From Lichenostomus cassidix (taxonomy: Eukaryota; Chordata; Aves; Passeriformes; Meliphagidae), in the NCBI GenBank assembly GCA_008360975.2, contig VLJF02000839.1, positions 372,001 to 436,000 of the forward strand: a stretch of 64,000 bases of DNA. The letters are read 5' to 3'. Position numbers and translations under genes: made by a program. Shown in pieces: positions 33,001 to 44,480 of this stretch (within the stretch, counting starts at the first letter, position 1; every line of letters begins with the position of its first letter). The notes below the pieces were generated by a model, which was given only the letters and a program-made list of their open reading frames with translations, was not told where the DNA came from and did no database searches.

Positions 33001-33606
33001 CCGCCCGGGTGGGTGACAATGGGGGGGCCATGGGGGTCCTGGAGTGAGGGGAAACCCCGAGAGTGTGGGGAGAGACGGGGCAGCACCCAGAGCTCCTGAG
33101 CTGGGGGAAACAGAGCCCCCAGTGACCTTGGCTGGGGGTTCTGGGGGGTTGGGGACAATTTAGAGGGTCTTGGTTGGGCGCCAGGATCATCCCTGGGTGA
33201 CATCCGAGGAACATTGGGGTGGCACTGGGAGCTCCTGGGGGCTTCGGGGAGGTGTTGGAGGGTCGTGCAGAGATTTTGGCGGATCATTCAGGGACCCTAT
33301 GAGACTTTGGGAGTTTTCCCTCCCTGCCGGGCTTGCTGTTCTGGGGCTTTGGGGCTCAGAGGCTCAGGGAGTTAGGGGCACCAGGGGCATTGGGGGCACT
33401 GTGGTGCTGCAGAACTTCATGGGGTTCAGGTGTTCCTGGGGTCCAGGGGGGAATCAGTGTCCTGTGGGAATCGGGGCTGCAGTGGGGATTTGGGGGTCCC
33501 GTGGGGATTTGGGGGTCCCGAGGTGCCAGGAAGGTTCAGGGGTCTCGGGGACCCCTCAGTCACCTCCTCCCATTTTCCTTGCAGCCTCCAGGAAGTGCCA
33601 GGACAG
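30097..33606 (+). pseudogene. FCRL unit A, inactivated Fc receptor-like gene
   Basis: Relic exons: signal 30097-30127, 21-nt mini-exon 30679-30699, Ig D1 30798-31030, D2 31255-31527, D4-type 31892-32161, D5-type 32279-32406 and 32676-32844, membrane exon 32922-33008, first tail exon 33585-33606. Three lesions are seen. D1 is 233 nt instead of 231 because of two extra bases after TGGTAC, which shifts the frame. A 263-bp solo LTR splits D5 and gives a stop three codons in. The two later tail exons (tyrosine motifs) are deleted: the sequence jumps from ACCCTCCCAG to the 3' UTR block. D3 is absent. D2 (SYSVTSVSFYHEEEE) is intact. A truncated secreted product cannot be excluded, but D1 would be destroyed. 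Confidence 0.85.
32407..32669 (+). mobile_element. solo LTR of an endogenous retrovirus inserted in an Ig exon
   Basis: A 263-bp insert beginning TGTGGC and ending GCGACA (near-perfect inverted ends, TG...CA), flanked by a 6-bp target duplication CACGAT (32401-32406, 32670-32675). It contains CCAAT motifs (about 32517 and 32550), a TATA box (TATATAT at about 32576) and AATAAA at 32455 and 32599, the U3-R-U5 layout of an LTR. Removing the insert and one duplication restores a 297-nt exon, exactly the length in the three other FCRL units. No internal viral genes are present. Confidence 0.93.
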
Positions 33607-33705
33607 GTGAGGAGGGCTCCGGCCATGACTGCCATTTCACCCTCCCAGCCCCAGGGGGGCACAGGAACCTTTTCCCTCTTGTTGCACCCAAACTGCAGCT
33701 TTTTT

Positions 33706-33711
33706 ATTAAA
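33706..33711 (+). terminator. polyadenylation signal ATTAAA, FCRL unit A
   Basis: ATTAAA in TTTTTATTAAACAGG, in the same context (GCAGCTTTTTNATTAAA) as the signals of units B and C. Confidence 0.5.
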
Positions 33712-33719
33712 CAGGGAAA

Positions 33720-34311
33720 AAAGTGGTTTGTTTGTTCAGCTCTGTCTGTTCAGCTCGGGAAGGAGGAGGGTCCAGGTCAGGTTGTGAGCAGATCCTTGTA
33801 GTATTTGCAGAATTTTTGGGGCTCTCTCAGTCCCTTGGGGAGGGTGACAAAATGATCAATTGGGGCATTTCTGGACTGGTTCCCTCGCAGCTGCACCGAG
33901 AGCCCCGAGAGCCCCGAGACGGAGCCGGGGACAGCCTGAGGTGTCCCCCGAGCCCAGCCCAGCCCCGCCGCAGCCCTGCCCGGTGCCCCCCGGTGCCCAA
34001 AGCCCCGCAGCCGGCGCTCCATCTTGATTCCATCCCCTGCACCCTCCCTTCCCCCAGGAGCCCCATTGCTCTGGGACCTCAATCTGTGACTCCCCTCAGC
34101 TCCTCGAATGTCCCAAATCCTCGAATTCCCGTGTCCCACCATGTCCCCAGCCTGTCCCCGCCATGTCCCCACCCTGCCCCCACCATGTGTCAAACACGCC
34201 CGAGCGCGAGATGTGACCTCGCTTCCTTCCCCTTCGGCCCAAGAGCCACCAACAGGGACAGGTGGCCCCGGCAGTGTGTGACAGCCAGCCCGGATGGCCG
34301 GGGACAGCGGG
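33720..34311 (+). other. intergenic and 5' module between FCRL units A and B
   Basis: Contains a duplicated block also found between B and C (38160-38944) and between C and D (43690-44480). It starts GGTTTGTTTGTTCAGCTCTG, runs through GGATTTTTGGGGCTCTCTCA and ends at GCAAGATGTGACCTCGC-type sequence before the signal exon. The B copy is shorter than the C and D copies. Confidence 0.7.
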
Positions 34312-37300
34312 ATGGCCGGGAAGGTGGCACTGCTGCTGTGGGGTGAGTGCCCTGGGCACAGGGGTGACAGCCCAGGGATGGCCCTGGTGAGGCAGAGAGC
34401 GGTGGGGAGGGGGCACAGGGGGCTGCAGGGTCCCCTGAGGTCCCCAGTGCCAGCAGAGCCAGTCCGTGGGGGTGACCAGGGTTGTGGGGTGGCCTTGGGG
34501 ACAGGAGAGAGGGGACAGAAAGGTGGGGACAGTATTGGGGGACACGGGTGTGGGGAGGGACCATGGGGCTGGGGCGGGTGTGGGGACAGGGGCAGGGACA
34601 CAGGGGTGCAGGGACAGGGACAGGGGAACAAGGGGACAAGGACAGTCGGGATGGGATATGGGGACAGGTGCTGTGGGGCAGGTGGGGTGAGCTGTGCCAG
34701 CACGGGGTGGCTGTGGTGTCCCTGTTCCCGAGACATCCGTGTCACACGGCTGTCCCCACGGGGACAGTTTGGGGACAATGCCACGCGACATCTCCTGTGT
34801 GTCACTGTTCCCGAGGTGCCACCCTTACTCAGACCCTGTCCCTTCTCCTTTCCAGCCCAGACCCTCAGCCTCGCTGGTGAGTCCCCAAGGGATGCCATGT
34901 CCCCACCCTGCTGTCCCCAGCCCTGTGCTGGCCCTGGCAGGCTGGTGTCCCCTGTCACCTGCAGGTGCCCTGACCACCCAGCTCCTCGTGGATCCCCCCT
35001 GGACACCAGCGGTGCTGTGGGACAGAGTGACACTGACCTGCCAGGGCTCGGGGACATCCAGTGACACCATTTGGTTCAAGGATGGGAAGCGCTGGGGGAA
35101 AAATGAGGGACTCCACCAATTCCGTGTCACCGAGGTTGGCACCTACGAGTGTCACCAACCTGGCGCCAGGCGCAGCTCCGCCCTGAGGGTCGTAAACGGT
35201 GAGGGAGGTTTGTGTCCCCAGCCTGGCACCTGCGGGGACCCCGAGGGCTCTGGGTGAGCTCTGCTAACTGGGTCACCTCCCTGGTGTGACCAGAGCCTGT
35301 CCCCTGCACACGGGGACATCCCAGAGTGAAGATGCTCTCAGTCATCACCAGTGCGAGGGGACTCCTGTGTTGGACTTGGAGACCCCTGGAGCGCTTTGTG
35401 TGACACAATGGGGGTGTCCTGGTGCCATCGGGACCTCACAGACCCTTCCAGTGTGACAGGTCCCCTCTGTCCCCCAGACGAGGTGGTGCTGCAGGTGCCA
35501 GCGTGGGCGCTGCTGGAGGGGGACAGAGTGACACTGCGCTGCCGGCGCTCGAGTGGCAAACCGGTCAGAGAAGTGCGCTTCTACCGCGCGGAGGAGGAGG
35601 TGGGGGTGAATTACAACGCGGAACACATGTACCTGTACCCACTGCGGCTGAGCGACAGCGGCGTCTACGGATGCAAGAGCTGGGAGAGATGCGAGAGGTC
35701 ATGTGTGTGGGTGTACTCGGAGCCGGTGACAGTGACAGTGCGCGGTGAGCACCTCCACAGCCCCTCCCCAGCACGCTCGGGGTCACCATCTGCCCCCCAT
35801 CTCCTTCCCAGAGATCTTCCCGGTGCCGGTGCTGGAGCTGGAGGGTTCCCCCGAGCCCACCGAGGGGTCCCCCCTGAATCTCAGCTGCCTCAGCACCCCC
35901 AGCCCCCTGCGGCCCCGAGCCCCCCTCCTGCACCTCTTCTACCGGGACGGGCAGTTGCTGGGGGGCCCGCAGGGGTCCCCGCAGCTCCTGCTGCCCGCCG
36001 TGGGGGTCTCCCACTCGGGCAGTTACAGCTGCGAGGTGCGCTCCGAGGGGGGGGCCGTGCGGAAGAGCAGCGCCCGGCTCCGCGTCACGGTGCGCAGTGA
36101 GTGCGGGGATGGGCACGGCAACCCCCACAGCCTCCCCGGGTAACCCAGACACAACTGGGGACACCTAGGTATGTTGGAGGTCCCACCAGTGTCCCCAGGT
36201 CACACCACCCCTGTCTGCATCCACTCACCCCCTGCATCCCCCTGTAGGTCTCCCCTCCCTGAATCTCCCATCGTTCCCTTTCTCACCCACTCGGCTCTCC
36301 TCCATCCTCTCCTACATCTCCTCCCTCCCCTCCTCATGTCCCCATCACACCCATGTCCCCCCACAGGGATCCCAGTGTCAGGGGTGTCTCTGTTGGCACA
36401 GCCCCCCGGGGGACAGGTGGCACTTGGTGACCGGCTGGTGCTGAGCTGCACGGTGGCCGCGGGGACAGGTCCTCTGTCCTTCTCCTGGCACCGGGAGGGC
36501 TCAGGGACACCGCTAGCGACTGGTCCCCGCCTGGAGCTGAGCAGCGTTGGCGAGAATGACAGTGGTCACTACCAGTGCCAGGCCAGTGATGGGGTCAGCA
36601 TGGCCGAGAGTCCCACACTGAATGTCACCGTCCTGGGTGAGTGGGACCCTCGGGCTGGGGGTGACCCCAAATACGATATCCTCATCCCCCCCCATCTCCC
36701 TCCCCCCACCGTGTTCCATCCCCTCCCCCAGCTTCAGCCCCGTCTCTGTCCCCGCAGTGCCCGTGGCCAATGCCACCATCACCCCTGGCCCCCCGGCACT
36801 CCAGGTGCACACAGGTGACCCCGTGACCCTGCGCTGCTCGGTGCAGGTGGGCTCAGCACCTGTCACCTTCACCTGGCTGTGCGACGGGCGGGAGGTGGCC
36901 CAGGGTCCCCTCCTGGAGCTTGGGGACATCGATGTGGGACATTCTGGCACCTACCAGTGCGTGGCCACCAACCAGCTGGATGAGCACCGCGTGTTCCAGG
37001 CGCACAGCCCAGAGCTGGCCCTGGAGGTGACACCGCGGGGACACTGGGGCACAGGTGGGGCACAGGTGGGGTCACAAGGGGTCACTGGGGGGTGCAAGAC
37101 TCCTGAGGTGAGTGGTGACCCTCATGACCCATCTGTCCCCAGCAGTGGCTGTGAACGTCGGCAGGACCCTCCTGTTCCTGGTGCTGCTCCTGGCTGTCAT
37201 CGGGGGCTGTCACTGGTGGCACCGCCCGGGTGGGTGACAATGGGGGGGTTTGGGGTCCTGGAGTGAGTTGGGGTTTCCCCTCCCTGCTGGGCTTGGGGCT

Positions 37301-37707
37301 CAGAGGCTCAGGGAGTTAGGGGCACCAGGGGCATTGGGGGCACTGTGTTGCTGCAGAACTTCATGGGGTTCAGGAGTTCCTGGGGTCCAGGGGGGAATCA
37401 GTGTCCTGTGGGAATCGGGGCTGCAGTGGGGATTTGGGGGTCCCGTGGGTGGTTGGAGCTCCCGAGGTGCCAGGAAGTTTCAGGGGTCTCGGGGACCCCT
37501 CAGTCTCCTCCTGCCCTTTTCCCTGCAGCCCCCAGGAAGTGCCAGGACAGGTGAGGGGGGCTCCGGCCATGACTGCCCTTTCCCCTCTCCCCAGACCCCC
37601 TCAGAAACCCCTGATTCCCGCAGGGCCCCCCCGGAGCCCCCGGAGGAGGGGGAGGTGCTGGACACCCCCATGGAGGGCACCGAGAGGGCAGGGGGTGAGT
37701 ACGGGAG

Positions 37708-37780
<73 letters not shown>

Positions 37781-37986
37781 CGACAGCGACAGCGACAGCG
37801 ACAGGGACACGTCACCCACGGCTGTCACCCCCACGAGGGTCCCCACAACCGGTGTCTCTCGCAGGGTCCCCAGGGCGTTCCCCCGGCACTGTCCCCCCTC
37901 GGGATCCACAAGTGACCATGGCGGAGCTGTCGGGACCCTGCGAGGGACAGCAGGACCCGAGTGCCACCTACGAGAATGTGCTGTGA
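34312..37986 (+). CDS. FCRL unit B, Fc receptor-like membrane protein with five Ig domains, 568 aa
   Basis: Exons: 34312-34342, 34856-34876 (21-nt mini-exon of the signal peptide, a hallmark of FcR/FCRL genes), D1 34965-35198, D2 35478-35744, D3 35812-36096, D4 36367-36636, D5 36758-37054, membrane 37143-37229, tail 37529-37550, 37624-37694, 37865-37986. All Ig exons are phase 1-1 and the total, 1707 nt, is open. Each domain shows the Cys...Trp/Phe...YxC pattern (VTLTCQGSG/TYECHQPG; VTLRCRR/VYGCKSW; LNLSCLS/SYSCEV; LVLSCTV/HYQCQA; VTLRCSV/TYQCVA). The membrane helix is NVGRTLLFLVLLLAVIGG. The tail has EVLDTPM and VTMAEL where unit D has EVLYTQV and VTYAEL, so both ITIM tyrosines are missing; one tyrosine remains in ATYENVL. 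An in-frame upstream ATG exists at 34294, but units A and C have GTG there. Confidence 0.85.
37703..37807 (+). repeat. (GGGACA)n hexamer next to the FCRL-B tail-exon donor
   Basis: About 17 GGGACA or GCGACA hexamers starting 9 bases after a splice donor. The paralogous intron has about 7 units in C (43301-43343) and about 9 in D (48885-48935). Confidence 0.9.
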
Positions 37987-38150
37987 CACTGGGGAGACTG
38001 AGGGACACTGGCGGCACTGAGGGACATCGAGTCTCCCCAGGGGTCACTTCTTCCTCTCCACAGCACCCCCAGCGCTCCCCATTCCCATCCCACTGCCAGG
38101 GGGGCACAGGACCCTTTTCCCTCTGATTGCACTCCAAGCGCAGCTTTTTG

Positions 38151-38156
38151 ATTAAA
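38151..38156 (+). terminator. polyadenylation signal ATTAAA, FCRL unit B
   Basis: ATTAAA in CTTTTTGATTAAAGCGGCAG, 165 bases after the stop codon; the same sequence follows unit C. Confidence 0.55.
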
Positions 38157-38944
38157 GCGGCAGAAATGGGTTTGTTTGTTCAGCTCTGTCTGTGCAGCTC
38201 GGGAAGGAGGAGGGTCCAGGTCAGGCTGTGAGCAGATCCTTGTGGGATTTGCAGGATTTTTGGGGCTCTCTCAGTCCCCTGGGGAGGATGACAAAATAAT
38301 CCATTGGGGCATTCCAGGGCGGAATCAAATGGGATCAATTGGGTTCTCTCGCAGCTGTCCCCGCAGAGGGGAAGGCGCTGCCGCTCGATCTTTGTCCCCT
38401 CTCGGTTACACCCGGCCGTGGCTCAGGGACCTGCGGCGGTGCCACCCTGTGCCCATCAGCATCGATGCCGCAGCTCCCGAGCTGGAGCCCCGAGAGCCCC
38501 GAGAGCCCCGAGAGCCCCGGGACGGAGCCGGGGACAGCCTGAGGTGTCCCCCGAGCCCAGCCCAGCCCCGCCGCAGCCCTGCCCGGTGCCCCCCGGTGCC
38601 CAAAGCCCCGCAGCCGGCGCTCCATCTTGATTCCATCCCCTGCACCCTCCCTTCCCCCAGGAGCCCCATTGCTCTGCGACCTCAATCTTTGACTCCCCTC
38701 AGCTCCTGTGTCTCCAGTCATCGAATTCCTGTGTTCCACCATGTCCCCACCATGTCCCCGCCATGTCCCCGCCCTGCCCCCAGCTTGTGGCCAGCCTGTC
38801 CCCTCCCTGCCCCCACCATGTGTCAATCACGCCCGAGCGCGAGATGTGACCTCGCTTCCTTCCCCTTCGGCCCAAGAGCCACCGACAGGGACAGGTGGCC
38901 CCGGCAGTGTGTGACAGCCAGCCCGGGTGGCCGGGGACAGCGGG

Positions 38945-41900
38945 ATGGCCGGGAAGGTGGCACTGCTGCTGTGGGGTGAGTGCCCTGGGCACAGGGGTGA
39001 CAGCCCAGGGATGGCCCTGGTGAGGCAGAGAGCGGTGGGGAGGGGGCACAGGGGCTGCAGGGTCCCCTGAGGTCCCCAATGCCAGCAGAGCCAGTCCGTG
39101 GGGGTGACCAGGGTTGTGGGGTGGCCTTGGGGACAGGAGAGAGGGGACAGAAAGGTGGGGACAGTATTGGGGGACACGGGTGTGGGGAGGGACCATGGGG
39201 CTGGGGCGGGTGTGGGGACAGGGGCAGGGACACAGGGGTGCAGGGACAGGGACAAGGGGTGGTGGGGACAAGGACCATCGGGATGGGATATGGGGACAGG
39301 TGCTGTGGGGCTGGTGGAGGTGAGCTGTGCCAGCACGGGGTGGCTGCGGTGTCCCTGTCCCCGAGACATCCGTGCCATTCTGTCCTCATGGGGACCGTTT
39401 GGGGACAATGCAACTCTACATCTCCTGTGTGTCGCTGTTCCCGAGGTGCCACCCTTACTCAGACCCTGTCCTTTCTCCCTTCCAGCCCAGACCCTCAGCC
39501 TCGCTGGTGAGTCCCCAAGGGATGCCATGTCCCCACCCCGCTGTCCCCAGCCCTGTGCTGGCCCTGGCAGGCTGGTGTCCCCTGTCACCCGCAGGTGCTC
39601 AGACCACCCAGCTCCTCGTGGATCCCCCCTGGACACCAGCGGTGCTGTGGGACAGAGTGACACTGACCTGCCAGGGTTCGGGGACACCCAGTGACACCAT
39701 TTGGTACCAGGATGGGCAGCGCTGGTGGCAGAATGCAGCTGACCACTTGATTATCGATTGGAGTGGCACCTACAAGTGTGACAAACCCGGCACTGGGCTC
39801 AGCCCATCCGTGAGCGTCCTAAATGGTGAGGGAGGTTTGTGTCCCCAGCCTGTCACCTGCGGGGACCCCGAGGGCTCTGGGTGAGCTCTGCTGCCTGGGT
39901 CACCCCCTGGTGTGACCAGAGCCTGTGTACTGCACATGGGGACATCCCAGAGCATCCCAGGGTGAGGGGACTTCCCTGCTGGAATCGGGGACCCCTCGGG
40001 TGTTGGAGGTGACACAGTGGGGGTCCAGGTGCCATCGGGACATGCTGGTGTGATGTGTCCCCACTTGTCCCCAGACTTGCTGGTGCTGCAGGTGCCAGCG
40101 CGGCCGCTGCTGGAGGGGGACACTGTGACAGTGCGCTGCCGGGTCAGGGACAGCTACTCTGTCACCTCGGTGTCCTTCTACCGCGAGGAGGAGGAACTGG
40201 GCTGGGCCGTCAATGGGACCGAGCTGTCCCTGTCCCCCCTGCAGCTGAACCACAGCGGCAGCTATCGCTGCAAGGGCTGGGTGAGCATCGGAACGTCACT
40301 GTGGGAGGAGTCAGAGCCAGTGACAGTGACAGTGCCGGGTGAGCACCGCAAAACCCCGACAGCCCCACGGCCTGTCCCCAGCACACTCGCGATCATCATC
40401 CTCACTCCCATCTCACCCCCAGAGCTCTTCCCGGTGCACGGCAACCCCGACAGCCTCCCCGGGTACCCCAGACACAACTGGGGACCCCCAGCCCTCGCTG
40501 ACCCCCTGCCCGGGTCTCCCCATCACTGCCCCTCCTGGGTTCCTCCCCGAATCCTCCCATCCTTGCCCGGCTCCCCCATATCCCCTGCTCTGCTCCCTTC
40601 ATCTCCCATTTCCGGGGTGGCCGCGGTGTCCCCATCCCCGAGCGATCCGTGCCACTGTGGTGTCCCCAAGGGGACAGTTTGGAGACAGCCCCCTCACCTT
40701 GTCCCCTGCGTGCCACTGTCCCCGAGGTGCCACCCTTGCTCAGACGCTGTCCATTCTCCCTTCCAGCCCAGACCCTCAGCCTCGCTGGTGAGTCCCCAAG
40801 GGATGCCATGTCTCTGCCCTGCTGTCCCCATCCCCACGGTGGCCCTGGCAGGCTGCTGTCCCCTGGTGTCCCCTGTCACCTGCAGGTGCTCAGACCCCCC
40901 AGCTCCTCGTGGATCCCCCCTGGACACCAGCGGTGCTGTGGGACAGAGTGACACTGACCTGCCAGGGCTCGGGGACATCCGGTGACACCTACTGGTACAA
41001 GGACGGGTGGAGCTCGTGGCAGAAGGGAGGCGACAACTTCACTGTCACCGAGGTTGGCACCTACAGATGTGACAGACCTGGCACGCGGCACGGCCCAACC
41101 GTGAAGGTCTCAAACGGTGAGGAAGGTTTGTTTCCCCAGCCTGTCACCCGCGGGGACACCGAGGGCTCTGGGTGAGCTCTGCTGCCTGGGTCACCCCCTG
41201 GTGTGACCAGAGCCTGTCCCCTGCACATGGGGACATCCCAGAGCATCCCAGTGCCATGGGACCCTGTTGGAATTGGGGACTCCCTGGTGTACTCTGTGTG
41301 ACACAGTGCGGGTCCTGGTGCCGTAGGGACATGCCGGTGTGATGTGTCCCCACTTGTCCCCAGACTGGCTGGTGCTGCAGGTGCCAGCGCGGCCGCTGGT
41401 GGAGGGGGACACGGTGACACTGCGCTGCCGGGTCAGGGACAGCTACTCTGTCACCTCGGTGTCCTTCTACCGCGATAAGGAGGAACTGGGCTGGGCCGTC
41501 AATGGGACCGAGCTGTCCCTGTCCCCCCTGCAGCTGAACCACAGTGGCAGCTATCGCTGCAAGGGCTGGGTGAGCTTCGGAACGTCACTGACAGAGTCGA
41601 AGGCGGTGACAGTGACAGTGCACGGTGAGCACCACACAGCCACCACCCCGACAGCCCCACAGCCTCTCCCTGGCAGCCTTGGGGTCACCGTCCCCATCTC
41701 CCATCACCGCCTGGAGTCCTCCATCCTTCCCCTACAGCCTGCCGGGTCACCCAGGCCTGTTGGAGGTCCCTCCAGTGTCCCCAGGTCACACCACCCCTGT
41801 CTGCATCCCCTCACCCCTCTCTGGGGTCCCCTATATCCCTTTCCATGTCTCCCCTCCCTGAATCTCCCACCACTCCCTTTCTCACCCACTCGGGTCTCCT

Positions 41901-43520
41901 CCATCCTCTCCCACATCTCCTCCCTCCCCTCCTCATGTCCCCATCACACCCATGTCCCCCACAGGGATCCCAGTATCAGGGGTGTCCCTGTCAGCACAGC
42001 CCCCCCGGGGGACAGGTAGCACTGGGTGACAGCCTGGTGCTGAGCTGCACGGTGGCTGCGGGGACAGGTCCCCTGTCCTTCTCCTGGCACCGGGAGGGCT
42101 CAGGGACACTGCTGGGCACTGGCTCTAAAGTGGAGCTGCGCAGCGTTGGCGACAATGACAGTGGCTGCTACCGGTGCCGAGTCAGCAATGGGGACAGTGT
42201 GGCTGAGAGTGACCCATTGATTGTCACCGTCCTGGGCGACAGTGACCCTCGGGCTGGGGGTGACCCCAAACTCGGCATCCCCAATCCCACCCATCCCATC
42301 CTCATTGCCCACAGCTGGTGCAGCTCCCTCAGCCCCGTCTCTGTCCCTGCAGTGCCCGTGGCCAATGCCACCATCACCCCTGGCCCCCCGGCACTCCAGG
42401 TGCACACAGGTGACCCCGTGACCCTGCGCTGCTCGGTGCAGGTGGGCTCAGCACCTGTCAACTTCACCTGGCTGCGCGATGGGCAGGAGGTGGCCCAGGG
42501 TCCCCTGCTGGAGCTTGGGGACATCGATGTGCGACATTCTGGCACCTACCAGTGCGTGGCCACAAACCAGCTGGATGAGCACCATGTGTTCCAGGCGCTC
42601 AGCCCAGAGCTGGTCCTGGAGGTGACACCGCGGGGACACTGGGGCACAGGTGGGGCACAGGTGGGGTCACATGGGGTCACTGGGGGGTTCAAGACTCCTG
42701 AGGTGAGTGGTGACCCTCATGACCCATCTGACCCCAGCGGTGGCTGTGAACGTCGGCAGGACCCTCCTGTTCCTGGTGCTGCTCCTGGCTGTCATCGGGG
42801 GCTGTCACTGGTGGCACCGCCCGGGTGGGTGACAATGGGGGGGTTTGGGGTCCTGGAGTGAGTTGGGGTTTCTCCTCCCTGCTGGGCTTGGGGCTCAGAG
42901 GCTCAGGGAGTTAGGGGCACCAGGGGCATTGGGGGCACTGTGGTGCTGCAGAACTTCATGGGGTTCAGGTGTTCCTGGGGTCCAGGGGGGAATCAGTGTC
43001 CTGTGGGAATCGGGGCTGCAGTGGGGATTTGGGGGTCCCGTGGGTGGTTGGAGCTCCCAAGGTGCCAGGAAGTTTCAGGGGTCTCGGGGACCCCTCAGTC
43101 ACCTCCTCCCCTTTTCCCTGCAGCCCCCAGGAAGTGCCAGGACAGGTGAGGGGGGCTCCGGCCATGACTGCCCTTTCCCCTCTCCCCAGACCCCCTCAGA
43201 CACCCCTGATCCCCGCAGGGCCCCCCGGAGCCCCCGGAGGAGGGGGAGGTGCTGGACACCCCCATGGAGGGCACCGAGAGGGCAGGGGGTGAGTACGGGA
43301 GGGGACAGGGACAGGGACAGCGACAGGGACAGGGACAGGGACACGTCACCCACGGCTGTCACCCCCACGAGGGTCCCCACAACCGCTGTCTCTCGCAGGG
43401 TCCCCAGGGCGTTCCCCCGGCACTGTCCCCCCTCGGGATCCACAAGTGACCAAGGCGGAGCTGTCGGGACCCTGCGAGGGACAGCAGGACCCGAGTGCCA
43501 CCTACGAGAATGTGCTGTGA
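38945..43520 (+). CDS. FCRL unit C, Fc receptor-like gene with duplicated D1-D2 and probable frameshifts
   Basis: Exons: 38945-38975, 39486-39506, D1 39595-39825, D2 40075-40338, second mini-exon 40767-40787, D1' 40886-41116, D2' 41364-41624, D4 41965-42235, D5 42353-42649, membrane 42738-42824, tail 43124-43145, 43219-43288, 43399-43520. D3 is reduced to a stump near 40422-40440. Problems: D4 is 271 nt (seven C instead of six before GGGGG), giving a stop about 20 codons in; its donor reads GC instead of GT; the second tail exon is 70 nt (one C fewer than in B). If D4 is skipped the Ig part stays open, but the tail would still shift and end before the last tyrosine. The intended tail has EVLDTPM and VTKAEL, without ITIM tyrosines. 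It may be a failing gene or include sequencing errors in C runs. Confidence 0.7.
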
Positions 43521-43684
43521 CACTGGGGAGACTGAGGGACACTGGCGGCACTGAGGGACATCGAGTCTCCCCAGGGGTCACTTCTTCCTCTCCACAGCAC
43601 CCCCAGCGCTCCCCATTCCCATCCCACTGCCAGGGGGGCACAGGACCCTTTTCCCTCTGATTGCACTCAAAGCGCAGCTTTTTG

Positions 43685-43690
43685 ATTAAA
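43685..43690 (+). terminator. polyadenylation signal ATTAAA, FCRL unit C
   Basis: Same context as unit B, 165 bases after the stop codon. Confidence 0.55.
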
Positions 43691-44480
43691 GCGGCAGAAA
43701 TGGGTTTGTTTGTTCAGCTCTGTCTGTGCAGCTCGGGAAGGAGGAGGGTGCAGGTCAGGCTGTTGAGCAGATCCTTGTGGGATTTGCAGGATTTTTGGGG
43801 CTCTCTCAGTCCCCTGGGGAGGATGACAAAATAATCCATTGGGGCATTCCAGGGCGGAATCAAACGGGATCAATTGGGTTCTCTCGCAGCTGTTCCCGCA
43901 GAGGGGAAGGAGCTGCCGCTCGCTGTTTGTCCTTTCTCGGTGACACCCGGCAGGGGCTCAGGGACCTGCGGCGGTGCCACCCTGTGCCCATCAGCATCGA
44001 TCCCGCAGCTCCCGAGCTGGAGCCCCGAGAGCCCCGAGAGCCCCGGGACGGAGCCGAGGACAGCCTGAGGTGTCCCCCGAGCCCAGCCCAGCCCCGCCGC
44101 AGCCCTGCCCGGTGCCCCCCGGTGCCCAAAGCCCCGCAGCCGGCGCTCCATCTTGATTCCATCCCCTGCAACCTCCCTTCCCCCAGGAGCCCCATTGCTC
44201 TGCGACCTCAATCTTTGACTCCCCTCAGCTCCTGTGTCTCCAGTCATCGAAAGTTGGTGTTCCACCATGTCCCCAGCCTGTCCCACCGTGTCCCTGCCAT
44301 GTCCCCGCCCTGCCCCCAGCTTGTGGCCAGCCTGTCCCCTCCCTGCCCCCACCCTGTGTCAAACACGCCCGAGCGCGAGATGTGACCTCGCTTCCTTCCC
44401 CTTCGGCCCAAGAGCCACCAACAGGGACAGGTGGCCCCGGCAGTGTGTGACAGCCAGCCCGGATGGCCGGGGACAGCGGG

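Noticed and set aside
30097..33711. Unit A as a functional soluble Fc receptor using the LTR polyadenylation signal
   Set aside because: The two-base insertion in D1 breaks the frame before the LTR, so a complete secreted receptor is not expected. Kept as a pseudogene.
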